Of a DNA stretch of 58,742 nucleotides, positions 8,061 to 17,559 are shown one piece after another; the stretch's first letter is position 1, and every line of letters starts with the position of its first letter. Below the pieces are notes generated by a model, which saw only the letters and a program-made list of their open reading frames with translations, was not told where the DNA came from and made no database searches. The stretch spans positions 1 through 58,742 of the forward strand of contig SLLR01000003.1 in the NCBI GenBank assembly GCA_007134025.1. The letters are read 5' to 3'. This stretch comes from Desulfuromonadaceae bacterium. GTDB lineage: Bacteria > Desulfobacterota > Desulfuromonadia > Desulfuromonadales > Syntrophotaleaceae. Both the position numbers and the translations under genes were made by a program.

Positions 8061-9449
8061 TCAGGCTCCGAAGAGGGACAACAGCCAGGCCACGAGGCCG
8101 GTTTCTTCGAGCTTGAAGTAAAGAATAACCGCTACTGCCAGAGGCGCCACATAGCGAATCAAAAAATGCCAGACTGGATAGACGGGACCGGCGCCACCGG
8201 AGAGAAGTTCGGCCTTTTCCTCCGAGCCCTTCCACATCCAGCCGACATACAGGGCCACCAGCAGGCCGCCGACGGGCAGCAGATAGTTGGAGGCAATGAG
8301 ATCCAGCGAATCGAAAAAATTGAGGGAGCCGATGATTTGCCAGTCGGCAAGCAGGTTGTAGGAAAGGGCCGTGGGAATGCCCACCAGAAAGGCCAACCCG
8401 GCAAAGAAACCGCTGGCTCGTTTGCGCCCCCAACCCTTTTCGTCGATCAGATAGGCGACCTGGGCTTCCAGCAGGGAGATGGCGCTGGTCAGGGCCGCAA
8501 AGGCCAGCAGCAAGAAAAATACAATGGCCAGCAGGTAGCCTCCGGGCAGCCGGGAAAAAACCACCGGGATGGTCTGAAAAATCAGACCGGGGCCGGCTGC
8601 GGGTTCGAGACCCACCGCGAAAACAATGGGAAAGATGGCCAGGCCGGCCATCAGGGCGATGCCGGTATCCAGAAGAGCCACCCGCAGCCCTGCTGAAAAC
8701 AGGTTTTCTTCGCGGCTCAGGTAGGAACCGTAGGTGATCATGGCCGCCATACCCAGAGAAAGGCTGAAGAAGGCGTGCCCCAGTGCTTCGAGCACCGATG
8801 CGGGAGTCAGTCGGGCGAAATCGGGCCGGAACATGAAAATCAGACCTTCGCGGGCCCCATCGCTGAGCATGCCGTTAACGAACAGCAGCACCAGCAAAAA
8901 AAGCAACAGGGGCATAAGGATCTTGCTCCAGCGTTCGATGCCTTTTTGAACCCCGCCGATGACGATGGCCAGGCACAGCAGCATGAACAGTAGGTGCCAG
9001 AAAAGCTGCCGAGGCCCATCGGCAATCAGTCTGCCGAAAAGGCCCTCGACGGCTTCCGGCGATTGCCCGCTGAAGCTGCCAGCCACGGCACGGTAGATGT
9101 AATCAAGGGTCCAGCCGGCGACCACCGAGTAATAGGAGAGAATGATAAAGGCAGCGGTGACGCTGATCCAGCCGGTACAGGTCCAGAAGGATTTCCGACC
9201 TTCCAGAGCGATAAAGGCGCCGACCGCGTCACGCCGGGTATGGCGGCCGATCATCAATTCGGCCATCAGGATGGGCAGGCCGACCAGCGCAATGCAGAGC
9301 AGGTAGACGAGAACGAAAGCGCCGCCGCCGTTGAGGCCGGCGATGTAGGGGAATTTCCAGATGTTACCGAGGCCGACGGCGCTGCCGGCGGCGGCCAGCA
9401 CAAAGCCCAGCCGGGAAGCCCAAAGAGCTCGCGGTTGCTGAGAATTCAT
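8061..9449 (-). CDS. Neurotransmitter:sodium symporter (NSS/SNF) family transporter
   Basis: Inner-membrane secondary transporter of the LeuT type, using Na+ to import an amino acid or similar small solute. The start ATG at 9449 gives 462 residues and puts RLGFVLAAAGSAVGLGNIWKFPY, the TM1 signature, at about residue 13. NGGGAFVLVYL (TM2) and the TM6-8 region AFFSLSLGMAAMITYGSY follow, with about twelve hydrophobic spans in all. A longer open frame to 9659 exists, but its extra N-terminus is not family-like and would run through the conserved leader element. The substrate is not readable. gph follows 30 bases downstream. Confidence 0.92.
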   Translation of the reverse strand: MNSQQPRALWASRLGFVLAAAGSAVGLGNIWKFPYIAGLNGGGAFVLVYLLCIALVGLPILMAELMIGRHTRRDAVGAFIALEGRKSFWTCTGWISVTAAFIILSYYSVVAGWTLDYIYRAVAGSFSGQSPEAVEGLFGRLIADGPRQLFWHLLFMLLCLAIVIGGVQKGIERWSKILMPLLLFLLVLLFVNGMLSDGAREGLIFMFRPDFARLTPASVLEALGHAFFSLSLGMAAMITYGSYLSREENLFSAGLRVALLDTGIALMAGLAIFPIVFAVGLEPAAGPGLIFQTIPVVFSRLPGGYLLAIVFFLLLAFAALTSAISLLEAQVAYLIDEKGWGRKRASGFFAGLAFLVGIPTALSYNLLADWQIIGSLNFFDSLDLIASNYLLPVGGLLVALYVGWMWKGSEEKAELLSGGAGPVYPVWHFLIRYVAPLAVAVILYFKLEETGLVAWLLSLFGA

Positions 9450-9453
9450 AATG

Positions 9454-9570
9454 ATCCTAGGTTCACCATTCGGAAACTCCGAATGGATACAGCGCGGTTT
9501 TCCGAAGGGAAACGAGCATTTTTTTTGTTGTGGTAAGGAAATCAAGACCTTGTGCAGAGGCGTACATCGG
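9454..9570 (-). promoter_or_regulatory. Conserved structured leader element, copy A (upstream of NSS transporter)
   Basis: The minus-strand match of the element at 2271-2393. Its last hairpin is CCATTCGGA-GTT-TCCGAATGG (9486-9466), a perfect nine-pair stem. In the other copy the stem is ATCCGAA/TTTGGAT with the same GTT loop. At two pairs T-A is replaced by C-G and G-C by A-T, and a third changes from G-C to G-T, which is the signature of a conserved RNA fold. Further 5' a second hairpin, GTGC..GGCGTAC-CGAT-GTACGCC..GCAC (9580-9552), is specific to this copy. CCCTGGC/GCCAGGG at 9639-9610 may be the end of the yggS transcript. The element abuts the transporter's ribosome site, so the fold could control translation start. 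Confidence 0.6.
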
Positions 9571-9710
9571 TACGCCGCACATTTCCACAGGATAGAGGAA
9601 ATGGACAGCCCCTGGCTGCCCGAAGAGCGAGGGCCAGGGATGGTCCGAGTCACAAGCAAGGCCGCGAATTGACGCCGCCACGACGGAAAAGGGCTGTTTC
9701 CAGATGAAAA

Positions 9711-10397
9711 CTAGTAGCGCTCACCAAAGATGGCGGAGCCGACGCGAATCAGAGTCGCGCCCTCCTCAATGGCGACTTCAAAATCGTGACTCATGCCCAT
9801 GGAGAGTTCCCGCAGCGCGACGTTGGGAATCTTGCGCTCCCGCAACAGCGTTGCCAGTTCCCGCAAACGACGAAAATAGGGCCGAACCTGTTCCGGGTCC
9901 TCCAGGTAGGGAGGCAGCGCCATCAGGCCCCGGACTCTCAGGTTGGGCAGTTCGGCGACCTGGCGCAGCAGAGTTTCCAGTTCCTCTTCGTCGGCTCCGG
10001 CCTTGCTGGCTTCGCCACCCAGGTTCAACTGCAGAAGAATATCGGCCACCCGGTCAATTTTCCCCCATTGGCGGTCGATCTCCCTGGCCAGCGAGAGGCG
10101 GTCGACAGAGTGGATCAACTGAACCTTGCCTCGAAGGTATTTGACTTTGTTGGATTGCAGGGCGCCGATAAAGTGCCATTCCACCTTGTCGGACAACTCA
10201 TCGAATTTGGAACTGAACTCCTGGGCGTAACTTTCGCCGAAGAGAGTCTGTCCGGCTTGCAGGGCGGCTTCGATCATGGCCGCCGGTTTGGTTTTGGAGA
10301 CGGCGACCAGGCGGACATGGGCGGGATCGCGCCGGGCTCGTTGACAGGCATTGTGGACGCGCTGCTGGATGCGTTGCAGATTTTGTGAAATTGTCAT
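9711..10397 (-). CDS. YggS/PROSC family pyridoxal-phosphate homeostasis protein
   Basis: Single-domain PLP-binding TIM-barrel protein that buffers pyridoxal 5'-phosphate. The start is ATG at 10397 (MTISQNLQRIQQRV), giving 228 residues, the usual size. RLVAVSKTKP contains the PLP-lysine. Further family blocks are TLFGESYAQEF, WHFIGALQSNKVKYL, IHSVDRLSLA, QLNLGGEASKAG, VRGLMALPPY and LSMGMSHDFEVAIEEGATLIRVGSAIFG. The ATG overlaps the stop of maf by four bases, so the genes are coupled. The upstream-extended frame to 10496 lies inside maf and is rejected. Confidence 0.93.
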   Translation of the reverse strand: MTISQNLQRIQQRVHNACQRARRDPAHVRLVAVSKTKPAAMIEAALQAGQTLFGESYAQEFSSKFDELSDKVEWHFIGALQSNKVKYLRGKVQLIHSVDRLSLAREIDRQWGKIDRVADILLQLNLGGEASKAGADEEELETLLRQVAELPNLRVRGLMALPPYLEDPEQVRPYFRRLRELATLLRERKIPNVALRELSMGMSHDFEVAIEEGATLIRVGSAIFGERY

Positions 10398-11068
10398 GGT
10401 TGCGTTCCCGAACCGGGCAGGAGGAAAAGGGGCTGGCCGGCTGTGGCCGCCAGGCGCAGGGCGCCGAGGCGTTCCAGCGCCGATACAACCTCGCACAGGG
10501 GCAGGCCGACGACATTGCTGTAGCTACCGTCGATGGCCGGAATCATAAAGGCACCGCAACCCTGAATGGCGTAGGCACCGGCCTTGTCAAAAGGTTCGCC
10601 GGTGGCAATGTAGCCCTGTATCTCCTCCTCTGTCAACTTTTTGAACCGAACCCGGGTAGCGACGGCGCCGGCTTCCAGCAGTTGCCGGCTGCGATCGTAG
10701 AGGGCGTAGCCGGACAGGACCTGGTGCTCGCGGCCGGAAAGGGAGCGCAGCATGGCGGCTGCTTCTGCGGCATCCCGGGGTTTGCCAAGGACAGTTGCAT
10801 CCCGCAGGACAATGGTGTCACTGCCGAGAAACCAGCGGCCGACAATGTCCCGGCGACCGGCGACCTCCAGGGCCTTTTCCCGGCTCAGTCGCAGCACGTG
10901 ATCACGGGGCGATTCCCCTGCCAGCAGGCTCTCGTCGGTGCGGCTGGGAACGACCTGAAAGTGCAGTCCCAGGGACAGAAGCAGCTCCCGTCGCCGAGGA
11001 GAGGCGGAGGCCAGTACCAGCGGGGAAGGTTCTTGCGGCGGGCAGGTGGGGAAGCGTTCAGGGGGCAT
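10394..11068 (-). CDS. maf: Maf-family nucleoside triphosphate pyrophosphatase
   Basis: House-cleaning enzyme that hydrolyses dTTP/UTP or modified nucleotides to monophosphates. The family hallmark LVLASASPRRRELL is at residues 17-30, followed by FLGSDTIVLRDATVLGKP with the catalytic Asp and Lys, SGREHQVLSG, TGEPFDKAGAYAIQG and DGSYSNVVGLPL. It is 224 residues, slightly longer than average because of a Pro-rich head and a C-terminal tail. It is the second gene of a regulator-maf-yggS string on the minus strand, 32 bases downstream of the GAF/GGDEF-like gene and overlapping yggS by four bases. Confidence 0.93.
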   Translation of the reverse strand: MPPERFPTCPPQEPSPLVLASASPRRRELLLSLGLHFQVVPSRTDESLLAGESPRDHVLRLSREKALEVAGRRDIVGRWFLGSDTIVLRDATVLGKPRDAAEAAAMLRSLSGREHQVLSGYALYDRSRQLLEAGAVATRVRFKKLTEEEIQGYIATGEPFDKAGAYAIQGCGAFMIPAIDGSYSNVVGLPLCEVVSALERLGALRLAATAGQPLFLLPGSGTQP

Positions 11069-11100
11069 GAACTGTCCGGAGAAAAGGGGGCGTGGAGCAA

Positions 11101-13017
11101 TCAGAGAAACACGATCTTTTCATTGCGGACCGACTCTTTGCAGACTAGAGCCCTGCCGCCGCCATCGCCGGAGGCTTTACCGAGAGCATTGCGGGCCGAT
11201 TGCAGCAGCAGTTCGTAGGAGGCACCGTTATCGGGATAGGAGGCGATACCGCAGGAAAAGGTTGGCAAGGAACCTTTGTCCCGGTTGCGCCTTTGATCAT
11301 ATAGACGACCAACGATGCTCAGGCCCGTGTCGCTGGTGGTGCCGGGCAACAGAACTGTAAACAGGTTGGCCTCAAGGCGGCCGACGACATCCATTTTGCG
11401 CAACAGTCCCCGCAGGTGATCGGTCAGGTCGCGAGCCTGTTGTCGCAGATAGCGGCCCGGCTGGTCGAGGCTCAGCAGCAGCAGGGTCAAATCCTGTCGC
11501 AGGCGTCCGCTGCGGCAGACTTCCTCTTCAAAGCGGCGTCTGAACATGGTTTTGTTGTAGACACCCGTTGCCGGGTCGAGGGCGGCCTGATCCCTCAATT
11601 TACTCATCTGATGCTGGTGACGCAGCCGTTCGATGAGCACCGCGCTGGGACCGGTGAGGGCAGTGAGCAGCTCCATGTCCTCGCGAGCAAAAGGGCGGTC
11701 GTCTTTGTGGTCGGCCAGGCAAATCACGCCGTGGTGTTTGCTTCCGGCAGACAGCGGGGCGCAGAGAAAAGAACCGCTTTTATAGCGGGGACGGGGCGGC
11801 GTACCGATGCGCGGATCCCGTTCCATGTCCTCGACCAGCAGCACTTCCCCGTCCCGCATTACCCGGCCGGCGATTCCCTGATCGGCGGGTATGCTGAGGT
11901 TGGTTGCCATGGCCCGGTTCATGCCGATGCTGGCCATCAGGTGCAGTTTCTGTCCGGAACCGCTGAGCAGCAGCATGGAAGCTTTTTCGGCCGGGATCCG
12001 CTGTACGATGTTCCTGAGAATCTGGCGGCAAAGTTCTTCCGGCCGGGAAAGGGACAACAGGTGGCCGAATTCTTTGCTTTCAAAAGCCGAAATCTGAGAT
12101 GTCACGGGCGAATCTCCCAGTCGCTGCAAACGGCTGCCGATGCGTTCAGCCAACAGGGTCAGCAGTTGCATTTCATAAGAAGAAGGAGCAGGTCCGAAAC
12201 AGAGCAGGTTGCCAAGTTGCCGGTCTTCGAAGCTGAGTGGAAGACAGGTGATCTGTTCGGGATCCTCGGAGTCGTTGCTGTGCCGTTGATCCTGCTGCGG
12301 GGAGGCGGGTGGCCAACTTTCGAGACAGGGGAGTTCGGGATCCTCGTCCCCGAAAATCAGCAGAGAAACGGAACGGGGGCCAAAGGCCGGTTCCAGAAGG
12401 CTGTTGATGGCGTCACGCAGGGTGGGCCAGTCCGTTGCCTGGGCCAGAACCCGGTCGGCCCGGTAGAGGGCGTCGATCAGAGTTGTGTCCAGTCCCGTTG
12501 CGGCGGGTTGCGGATCGCGGTGAAGCTCTGCCGGGGGGAGCAGTCTGTCCCGGGCCATGCGACCGGCCGCCAGTAATTCGGATTCTGTTGCATGCGGCAG
12601 GCGGCTCCAGCGCTCCAGCATGGGCAGGGCGGGAACCTGGTTAAGGCTGGCCAGCTCCTCCAGGTAGGCCAAGTCGATCTGTTCACTGCGGGTTCCGCCA
12701 ATCAGCAGGTAGGCCCGCTCGCCGTCAAGGTCTCGGCAGGGGACGAGGCAGTGGCGCATTTTTCCCGGACACTCAATCACGGTCGGTTCTTCCGAGTTTT
12801 CGGAAAGTCCCAGGCGGGCAGCCCGGCGGGCGTAGCAGGCCGGGTTGCAAAAAGGGTTCTCCCCGTTTCCACAAACCGCGGCGTCGGGCTCGTCGCTTGC
12901 CTGCAACAGAAACCTTCGGTCGTAGAAAGCCAGGCTGAAAGGCTGCAACTCCGGCACTTGGGCCAGGCGCTGCAACAGGTCTTCAGGCGGTTCGGTTATG
13001 GACTGGGAACGGGCCAT
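11101..13017 (-). CDS. GAF-domain sensory protein with degenerate GGDEF domain
   Basis: 638 residues. Residues 20-115 are a Cys-containing sensor-like region (VCGNGENPFCNPACYARR, then ECPGKMRHCLVPCRD) that recalls PocR-type ligand domains. A poorly conserved middle region is followed by a clear GAF domain at about 335-465 (ILRNIVQRIPAEKASMLLL, IPADQGIAGRVMRDGEVLLV, FLCAPLSAGSKHHGVICLAD). The C-terminal region starts DPATGVYNKTMFRRRFEEE and has the diguanylate-cyclase fold, but the GGDEF signature reads GRLEA, so c-di-GMP synthesis is not expected. The protein may act by partner binding or as a relic sensor. It is cytoplasmic, with no membrane span. It lies between trmFO and maf. Confidence 0.8.
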   Translation of the reverse strand: MARSQSITEPPEDLLQRLAQVPELQPFSLAFYDRRFLLQASDEPDAAVCGNGENPFCNPACYARRAARLGLSENSEEPTVIECPGKMRHCLVPCRDLDGERAYLLIGGTRSEQIDLAYLEELASLNQVPALPMLERWSRLPHATESELLAAGRMARDRLLPPAELHRDPQPAATGLDTTLIDALYRADRVLAQATDWPTLRDAINSLLEPAFGPRSVSLLIFGDEDPELPCLESWPPASPQQDQRHSNDSEDPEQITCLPLSFEDRQLGNLLCFGPAPSSYEMQLLTLLAERIGSRLQRLGDSPVTSQISAFESKEFGHLLSLSRPEELCRQILRNIVQRIPAEKASMLLLSGSGQKLHLMASIGMNRAMATNLSIPADQGIAGRVMRDGEVLLVEDMERDPRIGTPPRPRYKSGSFLCAPLSAGSKHHGVICLADHKDDRPFAREDMELLTALTGPSAVLIERLRHQHQMSKLRDQAALDPATGVYNKTMFRRRFEEEVCRSGRLRQDLTLLLLSLDQPGRYLRQQARDLTDHLRGLLRKMDVVGRLEANLFTVLLPGTTSDTGLSIVGRLYDQRRNRDKGSLPTFSCGIASYPDNGASYELLLQSARNALGKASGDGGGRALVCKESVRNEKIVFL

Positions 13018-13168
13018 TGGATCCCGACAGCTTGACGAAAAAGAATCTGAAGATCGACCGGCGACAGATCCGGCGGTAGCGGGTGAAGCTTCGACCGGTC
13101 ATCTTCGCAGCGAAGGAGTTATGCTTCGGGGATTATTGCACAAAACAAGCCGCCTTGAAAATGGTCTT

Positions 13169-14518
13169 TTAAAGGGGTTGAGTGACTAATCCGGTCAGCA
13201 AGGCTGACATTTTTCGCCACCATGGGACGATATCCGTCAGTGCTCTTTCGGCCATGGCCAGGCGCCGCTCACTGCGTTTCATGCGGCCTCCCGAGAGGGA
13301 CGGAAAGAGACCGTAATTGACGTTCATCGGTTGAAAATTCGTCGGGTCGGAGGCGTACAGATGGCGCAGCAGGGCACCGAGAGCGGTGGTTTTAGGAGGG
13401 AGAAAGACGGGTTTGAGCCGATGTTTTGCCGCAACAAAGAGCCCGGCCAGCAGACCGGTCGCCGCTGATTCCACATAGCCTTCGACGCCGGTAATCTGGC
13501 CGGCAAACAAAAGACGGGGGTCGCTCTTGAAGCCTAGCTCCGGAGTCAGGCAGGTCGGTGCGTTGATGAAGGTGTTGCGATGCATGCTGCCAAGACGGGC
13601 AAAGCGGGCCTTTTCAAGCCCGGGCAGAGTGCGGAATATACGCCGCTGTTCGGGATAGGTGAGTTTGGTCTGAAAACCGACCAGGTTGTATAGCGTGCCG
13701 TGCAGATTGTCTTGACGCAACTGTACGACGGCAAAAGGCTCGCGGCCGGTGCGAGGATCGGCCAGGCCGACCGGCTTCATCGGACCGAAGGCCAGGGTCA
13801 TGTCGCCCCTCATGGCCATTTCCTCCACCGGCATGCAGCCTTCGAAATGGATTACCTTTTCAAAATCCCGCCCTGCAACTTTGTCGGCGGTTTTAAGGGC
13901 TTCGACAAAGGCCAGATATTGGCTGCGGTCGAGGGGGCAGTTGAGGTAGTCGTCTCCGCCCCGCCCGTAGCGAGAAGCCCGCCAGATCACGGAAAGGTCG
14001 AGAGAGTCGGCCTCCACCACGGGAGCGATGGCGTCATAAAAATACAGCTGTTCGTTGCCGGTCAGGCGGGCGATGGCGTCGGACAGGGACGGTGAGGTCA
14101 GCGGCCCGGAGGCGATGATGACCCGTCCTTGTGAAGGAATTTCAGTGACTTCACGGCGCTGCAGATCGATCAGGGGGTGCCTTTCGATCCGTTCGGTGAT
14201 GCGGGTTGAAAAAGCCTGTCTGTCTACCGCCAGGGCCCCTCCCGCCGGCACTCTGGTGGCGTCGGCTGCATCCATGAACAGGGAACCGCAATAGCGCAGC
14301 TCCTGTTTGAGGCAGCCGACGGCATTGTTCATGCCGGTGCCCCGCAGGCTGTTGGAGCAAACCAGTTCAGCCAGATCGGAAGACCGGTGGGCTTCGGAAA
14401 AGCGCCGGGGCTTCATCTCCACCAAAGTGACGGAGCAGCCGGTTCGAGCGATCTGCCAGGCGGCTTCGCATCCGGCCAGTCCTGCGCCGATAACGGTAAT
14501 GGGGGGTGTGACAGGCAC
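13169..14518 (-). CDS. trmFO: Folate/FAD-dependent tRNA m5U54 methyltransferase
   Basis: Methylates U54 in the tRNA T-loop using methylenetetrahydrofolate and FADH2. [18 protein letters not shown] is the FAD-binding glycine motif, followed by [11 protein letters not shown] and the family block [21 protein letters not shown] contains the Cys of the active site, and [19 protein letters not shown] closes the FAD fold. Start choice: a GTG at 14518 ([12 protein letters not shown]) gives 449 residues, near the family norm; the open frame continues to 14860 but overlaps topA and adds a non-family head. It follows topA by 83 bases, a common topA-trmFO arrangement. Confidence 0.93.
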   Translation of the reverse strand: MPVTPPITVIGAGLAGCEAAWQIARTGCSVTLVEMKPRRFSEAHRSSDLAELVCSNSLRGTGMNNAVGCLKQELRYCGSLFMDAADATRVPAGGALAVDRQAFSTRITERIERHPLIDLQRREVTEIPSQGRVIIASGPLTSPSLSDAIARLTGNEQLYFYDAIAPVVEADSLDLSVIWRASRYGRGGDDYLNCPLDRSQYLAFVEALKTADKVAGRDFEKVIHFEGCMPVEEMAMRGDMTLAFGPMKPVGLADPRTGREPFAVVQLRQDNLHGTLYNLVGFQTKLTYPEQRRIFRTLPGLEKARFARLGSMHRNTFINAPTCLTPELGFKSDPRLLFAGQITGVEGYVESAATGLLAGLFVAAKHRLKPVFLPPKTTALGALLRHLYASDPTNFQPMNVNYGLFPSLSGGRMKRSERRLAMAERALTDIVPWWRKMSALLTGLVTQPL

Positions 14519-14601
14519 CTCTGACTCTCTCTCTCGCACCAGGGTGCCGCTCTTTGAAGTAAAACCCACCGGATAGGGGCGTCCGTTCGACCTGGAGTGT
14601 T

Positions 14602-16971
14602 TTATTTCGATGTTTTTTTGGCAGCCGTCCTGGCGGTTTTGGCGGTTGAGGGTTTTTTCCTTGCGGCGGTCTTTTTGGTGGTTTTCCCGGCCGTTGAGGG
14701 TTTTTTCTCTGGCGGCACCAATACCTGTTTCCAGTCGCAGCTTTCCTGAGGGCATTTGCGGTAGGTGCCGTCCCGTTTGGTGACCTTTTCCACGATGACA
14801 GGGAAGCCGCACTGGGGGCAGGTTTCGGCGATGGGCTGATCCCACAGGGCGTACTTGCACTTGGGATAACGGTTGCAGGAGAAGAAGACTTTACCGTAGC
14901 GGCTCTTTTTTTCCTGCAATTCGCCTTCTTTGCATTCAGGACAGGGGATGCCCAGGGATTTGGGTTTAACCAGCGGCTGAATATTCTTGCAATCGGGGTA
15001 GGCGGAGCAGGCGTAAAATTTTCCGTAGCGACCGTCCTTGATGAGCATGGGCGCGCCGCATTTGTCACAGACCTGGTCCGAAATCACCGGCTCTTCCCGA
15101 GCGGCGCCATGCAAGGCTTCGGTGTAACGACAGTCGGGAAAGCCGCTGCAGGCCAGAAAGCGCCCGGCGCGGCCCAGTTTGATGACCAGCGGTTTTTGGC
15201 ACTCGGGACATTTCCGGTCGGTTTTTTCCGTCGTCACATCCTGTTTGGAAATCTCGGTTTCCTTCTGCTTGAGCAAACGGATGAAAGGTTCCCAGAAATC
15301 TTTGAGTACCGGCTGCCAGCGGACTTCGCCTCGGGATATGGCGTCCAGGTCTTCTTCGAGCTGAGCGGTGAAGTGGTAGTCCACATAGCGTTCGAAATGG
15401 CGGCTCAAAAGGTCGCTGACCACCATGCCGACGTCTTCCGGGAAAAACACCCTTTTTTCCAGACGGGCGTATTTGCGGGCGGTCAGGGTGTTGATGATGG
15501 AGGCATAGGTGGAAGGCCGACCTATGCCATATTCCTCCAGAGTCTTGACCAACCGCGCTTCGCTGTAACGGGGCGGCGGCTGGGTGAAGTGCTGTTCGGG
15601 CAGCAGTTCCCTGCAGGCAAGGGTCTGCTGCTCCTGCAGGGCGGGCAGCATGTCGTCATGGGATTCCTCGGCATCGTCGCTGCTTTCGGTGTACAGCTTC
15701 ATGAAGCCGGGAAAGCGGACCACCTGTCCTGAAGCACGCAGGGTAAACCGGTCTCCGGCGCTGAGATCGACGCTGGTGGCGTCCAGCAGGGCCGCTGCCA
15801 TCTGCGAGGCTACGGTTCGCATCCAGATCAGGCGGTACAGCCGGTACTGGTCGGAACTCAGGTAAGGCCTGACCTTTTCGGGGGTGTTGGCAATGGAGGT
15901 GGGTCGTACTGCTTCATGGGCTTCCTGGGCGTTTTTTGCCTTGTTCTTGAAAACCCGGGGCTTTTTCAGGGCGAACTCCGCTCCGTAGTCGCGGGTAATG
16001 ATCTCTCTGGCTTCCTGCCGGGCGGTCTCGGAAAGGGCCACGGAGTCGGTACGCATGTAGGTAATCAGCCCTTCGGCTCCGTTGCCGATGTCGATTCCTT
16101 CGTAGAGTTTCTGGGCCAGACTCATGGTTTTGCGGGCGGAGAAACCGAGCTTGCGGCTGGCTTCCTGCTGCAGGGTACTGGTAGTGAAAGGGGCCGCCGG
16201 TTGCCGCTTTTTCTCACTGCACTTGATGGCGGTTACCTGAACGGATTGTCCCTGCAGTTCCGCGACCAGGTTGGCGGCTTCATCCTTTGAGGCAATATCG
16301 AACTTTTTCAGAATCCGGCCGTCCACGGCGTACAGTCGGGCACGAAAGGCGTCGCCCTTTTCAGTCTGCAGGTCGGCTTCTATGGTCCAGTATTCCTGGG
16401 ACTCAAAGGACTGAATCTCTTTTTCCCGATCACAGATGAGCCGCAGCGCCACCGATTGCACCCGGCCTGCGGAGAGCCCGTAGCGGATTTTTTTCCACAG
16501 AAAGGGAGACAGATTGAAGCCGACCAGATAGTCGAGAATCGAGCGGGCCTGCTGGGCGTCAACCAGATTCCGGGAAATATGACCCGGATGGGCCACGGCT
16601 TCACGAATCGCGTTTTTGGTAATCTCGTTAAAGGTAACCCGCTTGACCTGCGGCTTGGCACCGGATTCCTCAATGCCCAGGGCCTCCAGCAGATGCCAGG
16701 CAATGGCTTCGCCTTCGCGGTCGGGGTCGGTGGCGAGGATCAGCTCATCGCTTTTTTTCGCTTCCTTGCGAAGTTGCGCGATGTGTTTCTGGCTTTCGGG
16801 AAGGACGTGGTAGCGGGGCTCAAAGTCGGCCTCCACATCCACCGATCCTTGTTTGCTGGGCAGGGCCCGAACGTGACCGTAGGAGGCCAGCACCTTGTAG
16901 CCGGGGCCGAGAAATTTCTCAATGGTCTTCGCTTTTGCGGGAGATTCGACGATCACCAGGGATTTAGCCAT
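14602..16971 (-). CDS. topA: DNA topoisomerase I
   Basis: Type IA topoisomerase that relaxes negative supercoils. It is 789 residues. The N-terminal Toprim domain is [20 protein letters not shown] with [15 protein letters not shown]. The active-site tyrosine is Tyr305 in [14 protein letters not shown]. The C-terminus has four four-cysteine zinc ribbons at about residues 594-748, beginning [34 protein letters not shown] and [11 protein letters not shown]. These are followed by a Lys/Ala/Thr-rich basic tail of about 35 residues, probably for DNA contact. A hairpin with a TTTT tail lies just past the DUF494 gene at 17043-17068, so topA may be partly separately expressed from dprA-DUF494. Confidence 0.97.
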   Translation of the reverse strand: MAKSLVIVESPAKAKTIEKFLGPGYKVLASYGHVRALPSKQGSVDVEADFEPRYHVLPESQKHIAQLRKEAKKSDELILATDPDREGEAIAWHLLEALGIEESGAKPQVKRVTFNEITKNAIREAVAHPGHISRNLVDAQQARSILDYLVGFNLSPFLWKKIRYGLSAGRVQSVALRLICDREKEIQSFESQEYWTIEADLQTEKGDAFRARLYAVDGRILKKFDIASKDEAANLVAELQGQSVQVTAIKCSEKKRQPAAPFTTSTLQQEASRKLGFSARKTMSLAQKLYEGIDIGNGAEGLITYMRTDSVALSETARQEAREIITRDYGAEFALKKPRVFKNKAKNAQEAHEAVRPTSIANTPEKVRPYLSSDQYRLYRLIWMRTVASQMAAALLDATSVDLSAGDRFTLRASGQVVRFPGFMKLYTESSDDAEESHDDMLPALQEQQTLACRELLPEQHFTQPPPRYSEARLVKTLEEYGIGRPSTYASIINTLTARKYARLEKRVFFPEDVGMVVSDLLSRHFERYVDYHFTAQLEEDLDAISRGEVRWQPVLKDFWEPFIRLLKQKETEISKQDVTTEKTDRKCPECQKPLVIKLGRAGRFLACSGFPDCRYTEALHGAAREEPVISDQVCDKCGAPMLIKDGRYGKFYACSAYPDCKNIQPLVKPKSLGIPCPECKEGELQEKKSRYGKVFFSCNRYPKCKYALWDQPIAETCPQCGFPVIVEKVTKRDGTYRKCPQESCDWKQVLVPPEKKPSTAGKTTKKTAARKKPSTAKTARTAAKKTSK

Positions 16972-17040
16972 GAACGCCTCGGTAGATTGTTGGCAGAAAC
17001 CTGCCAGGCCATAAGAAGGTAGCGAGCAGGGCCGTAAGCA

Positions 17041-17068
17041 AAACGGGCCGCGGTAATCCCCGGCCCGT
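17041..17068 (-). terminator. Hairpin with short T-tract between DUF494 gene and topA
   Basis: On the minus strand ACGGGCC and GGCCCGT (17068-17062 and 17049-17043) form a seven-pair stem, followed by TTTTGCTT. It is a weak to moderate intrinsic terminator, or an intercistronic processing hairpin, eight bases after the DUF494 stop codon and about 70 bases before topA. Confidence 0.45.
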
Positions 17069-17076
17069 TACCGCCG

Positions 17077-17559
17077 CTAATGGTAGAGACGGGACCAGTC
17101 ATCGTCCATGAAGCAGTCCACCTCCCGCAGCCACTCATTGTGCGATTGAGTCAGCAAAGTCAGGGCGGTGAGATTTTTCACGTCGGCGAGGGACACTTCA
17201 TCCTCGCTGGATTGAACGGCCTTTTGAATGATTTCTTCTTGAGCGGCAAGGTCGAGGATTCCCAGGCCGCGAATCTGGGTCAGAAAACCGCGCCCTTCGC
17301 AGGAAATGGCGAGGCATTCCTCCGGGGTAAAAATACGCTGGCTCGGAATGGTCAGAGGCTTGGTCTCGGCAGGACGGGTTTCCAGGGAAAAGCTCTCCAT
17401 CCAAAGAAACGCGGCATCGATTTCATCGGCCTCAAAACCCGATGCGAGGAGTTCCTCGACGATGTCGCTGCTGGAAGGGAGCCGGTTTTCTTCGGCGACG
17501 TACTGGGCGATGATGCTGACAATGGCCAGCACCCGTTCTTTGAGGGGGTTCCCGGTCAT
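17077..17559 (-). CDS. DUF494/Smg family protein
   Basis: 160 residues starting MTGNPLKERVLAIVSIIAQY, containing the family-typical head (LKERVLAIVSIIAQYVAEE), a mid block EELLASGFEADEIDAAFLWME, and the tail HNEWLREVDCFMDDDWSRLYH. The molecular function of this family is not established; in many proteobacteria the gene sits directly after dprA/smf, as it does here with a four-base overlap (ATGA). The start is ATG at 17559. The longer open frame to 17682 runs into dprA and is rejected. Cytoplasmic. Confidence 0.88.
   Translation of the reverse strand: MTGNPLKERVLAIVSIIAQYVAEENRLPSSSDIVEELLASGFEADEIDAAFLWMESFSLETRPAETKPLTIPSQRIFTPEECLAISCEGRGFLTQIRGLGILDLAAQEEIIQKAVQSSEDEVSLADVKNLTALTLLTQSHNEWLREVDCFMDDDWSRLYH

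Noticed and set aside
9450-9659. N-terminal extension of the NSS transporter to 9659
   Set aside because: The extra 70 residues are not family-like, would be coded by the conserved leader element, and the ATG at 9449 gives a standard N-terminus.
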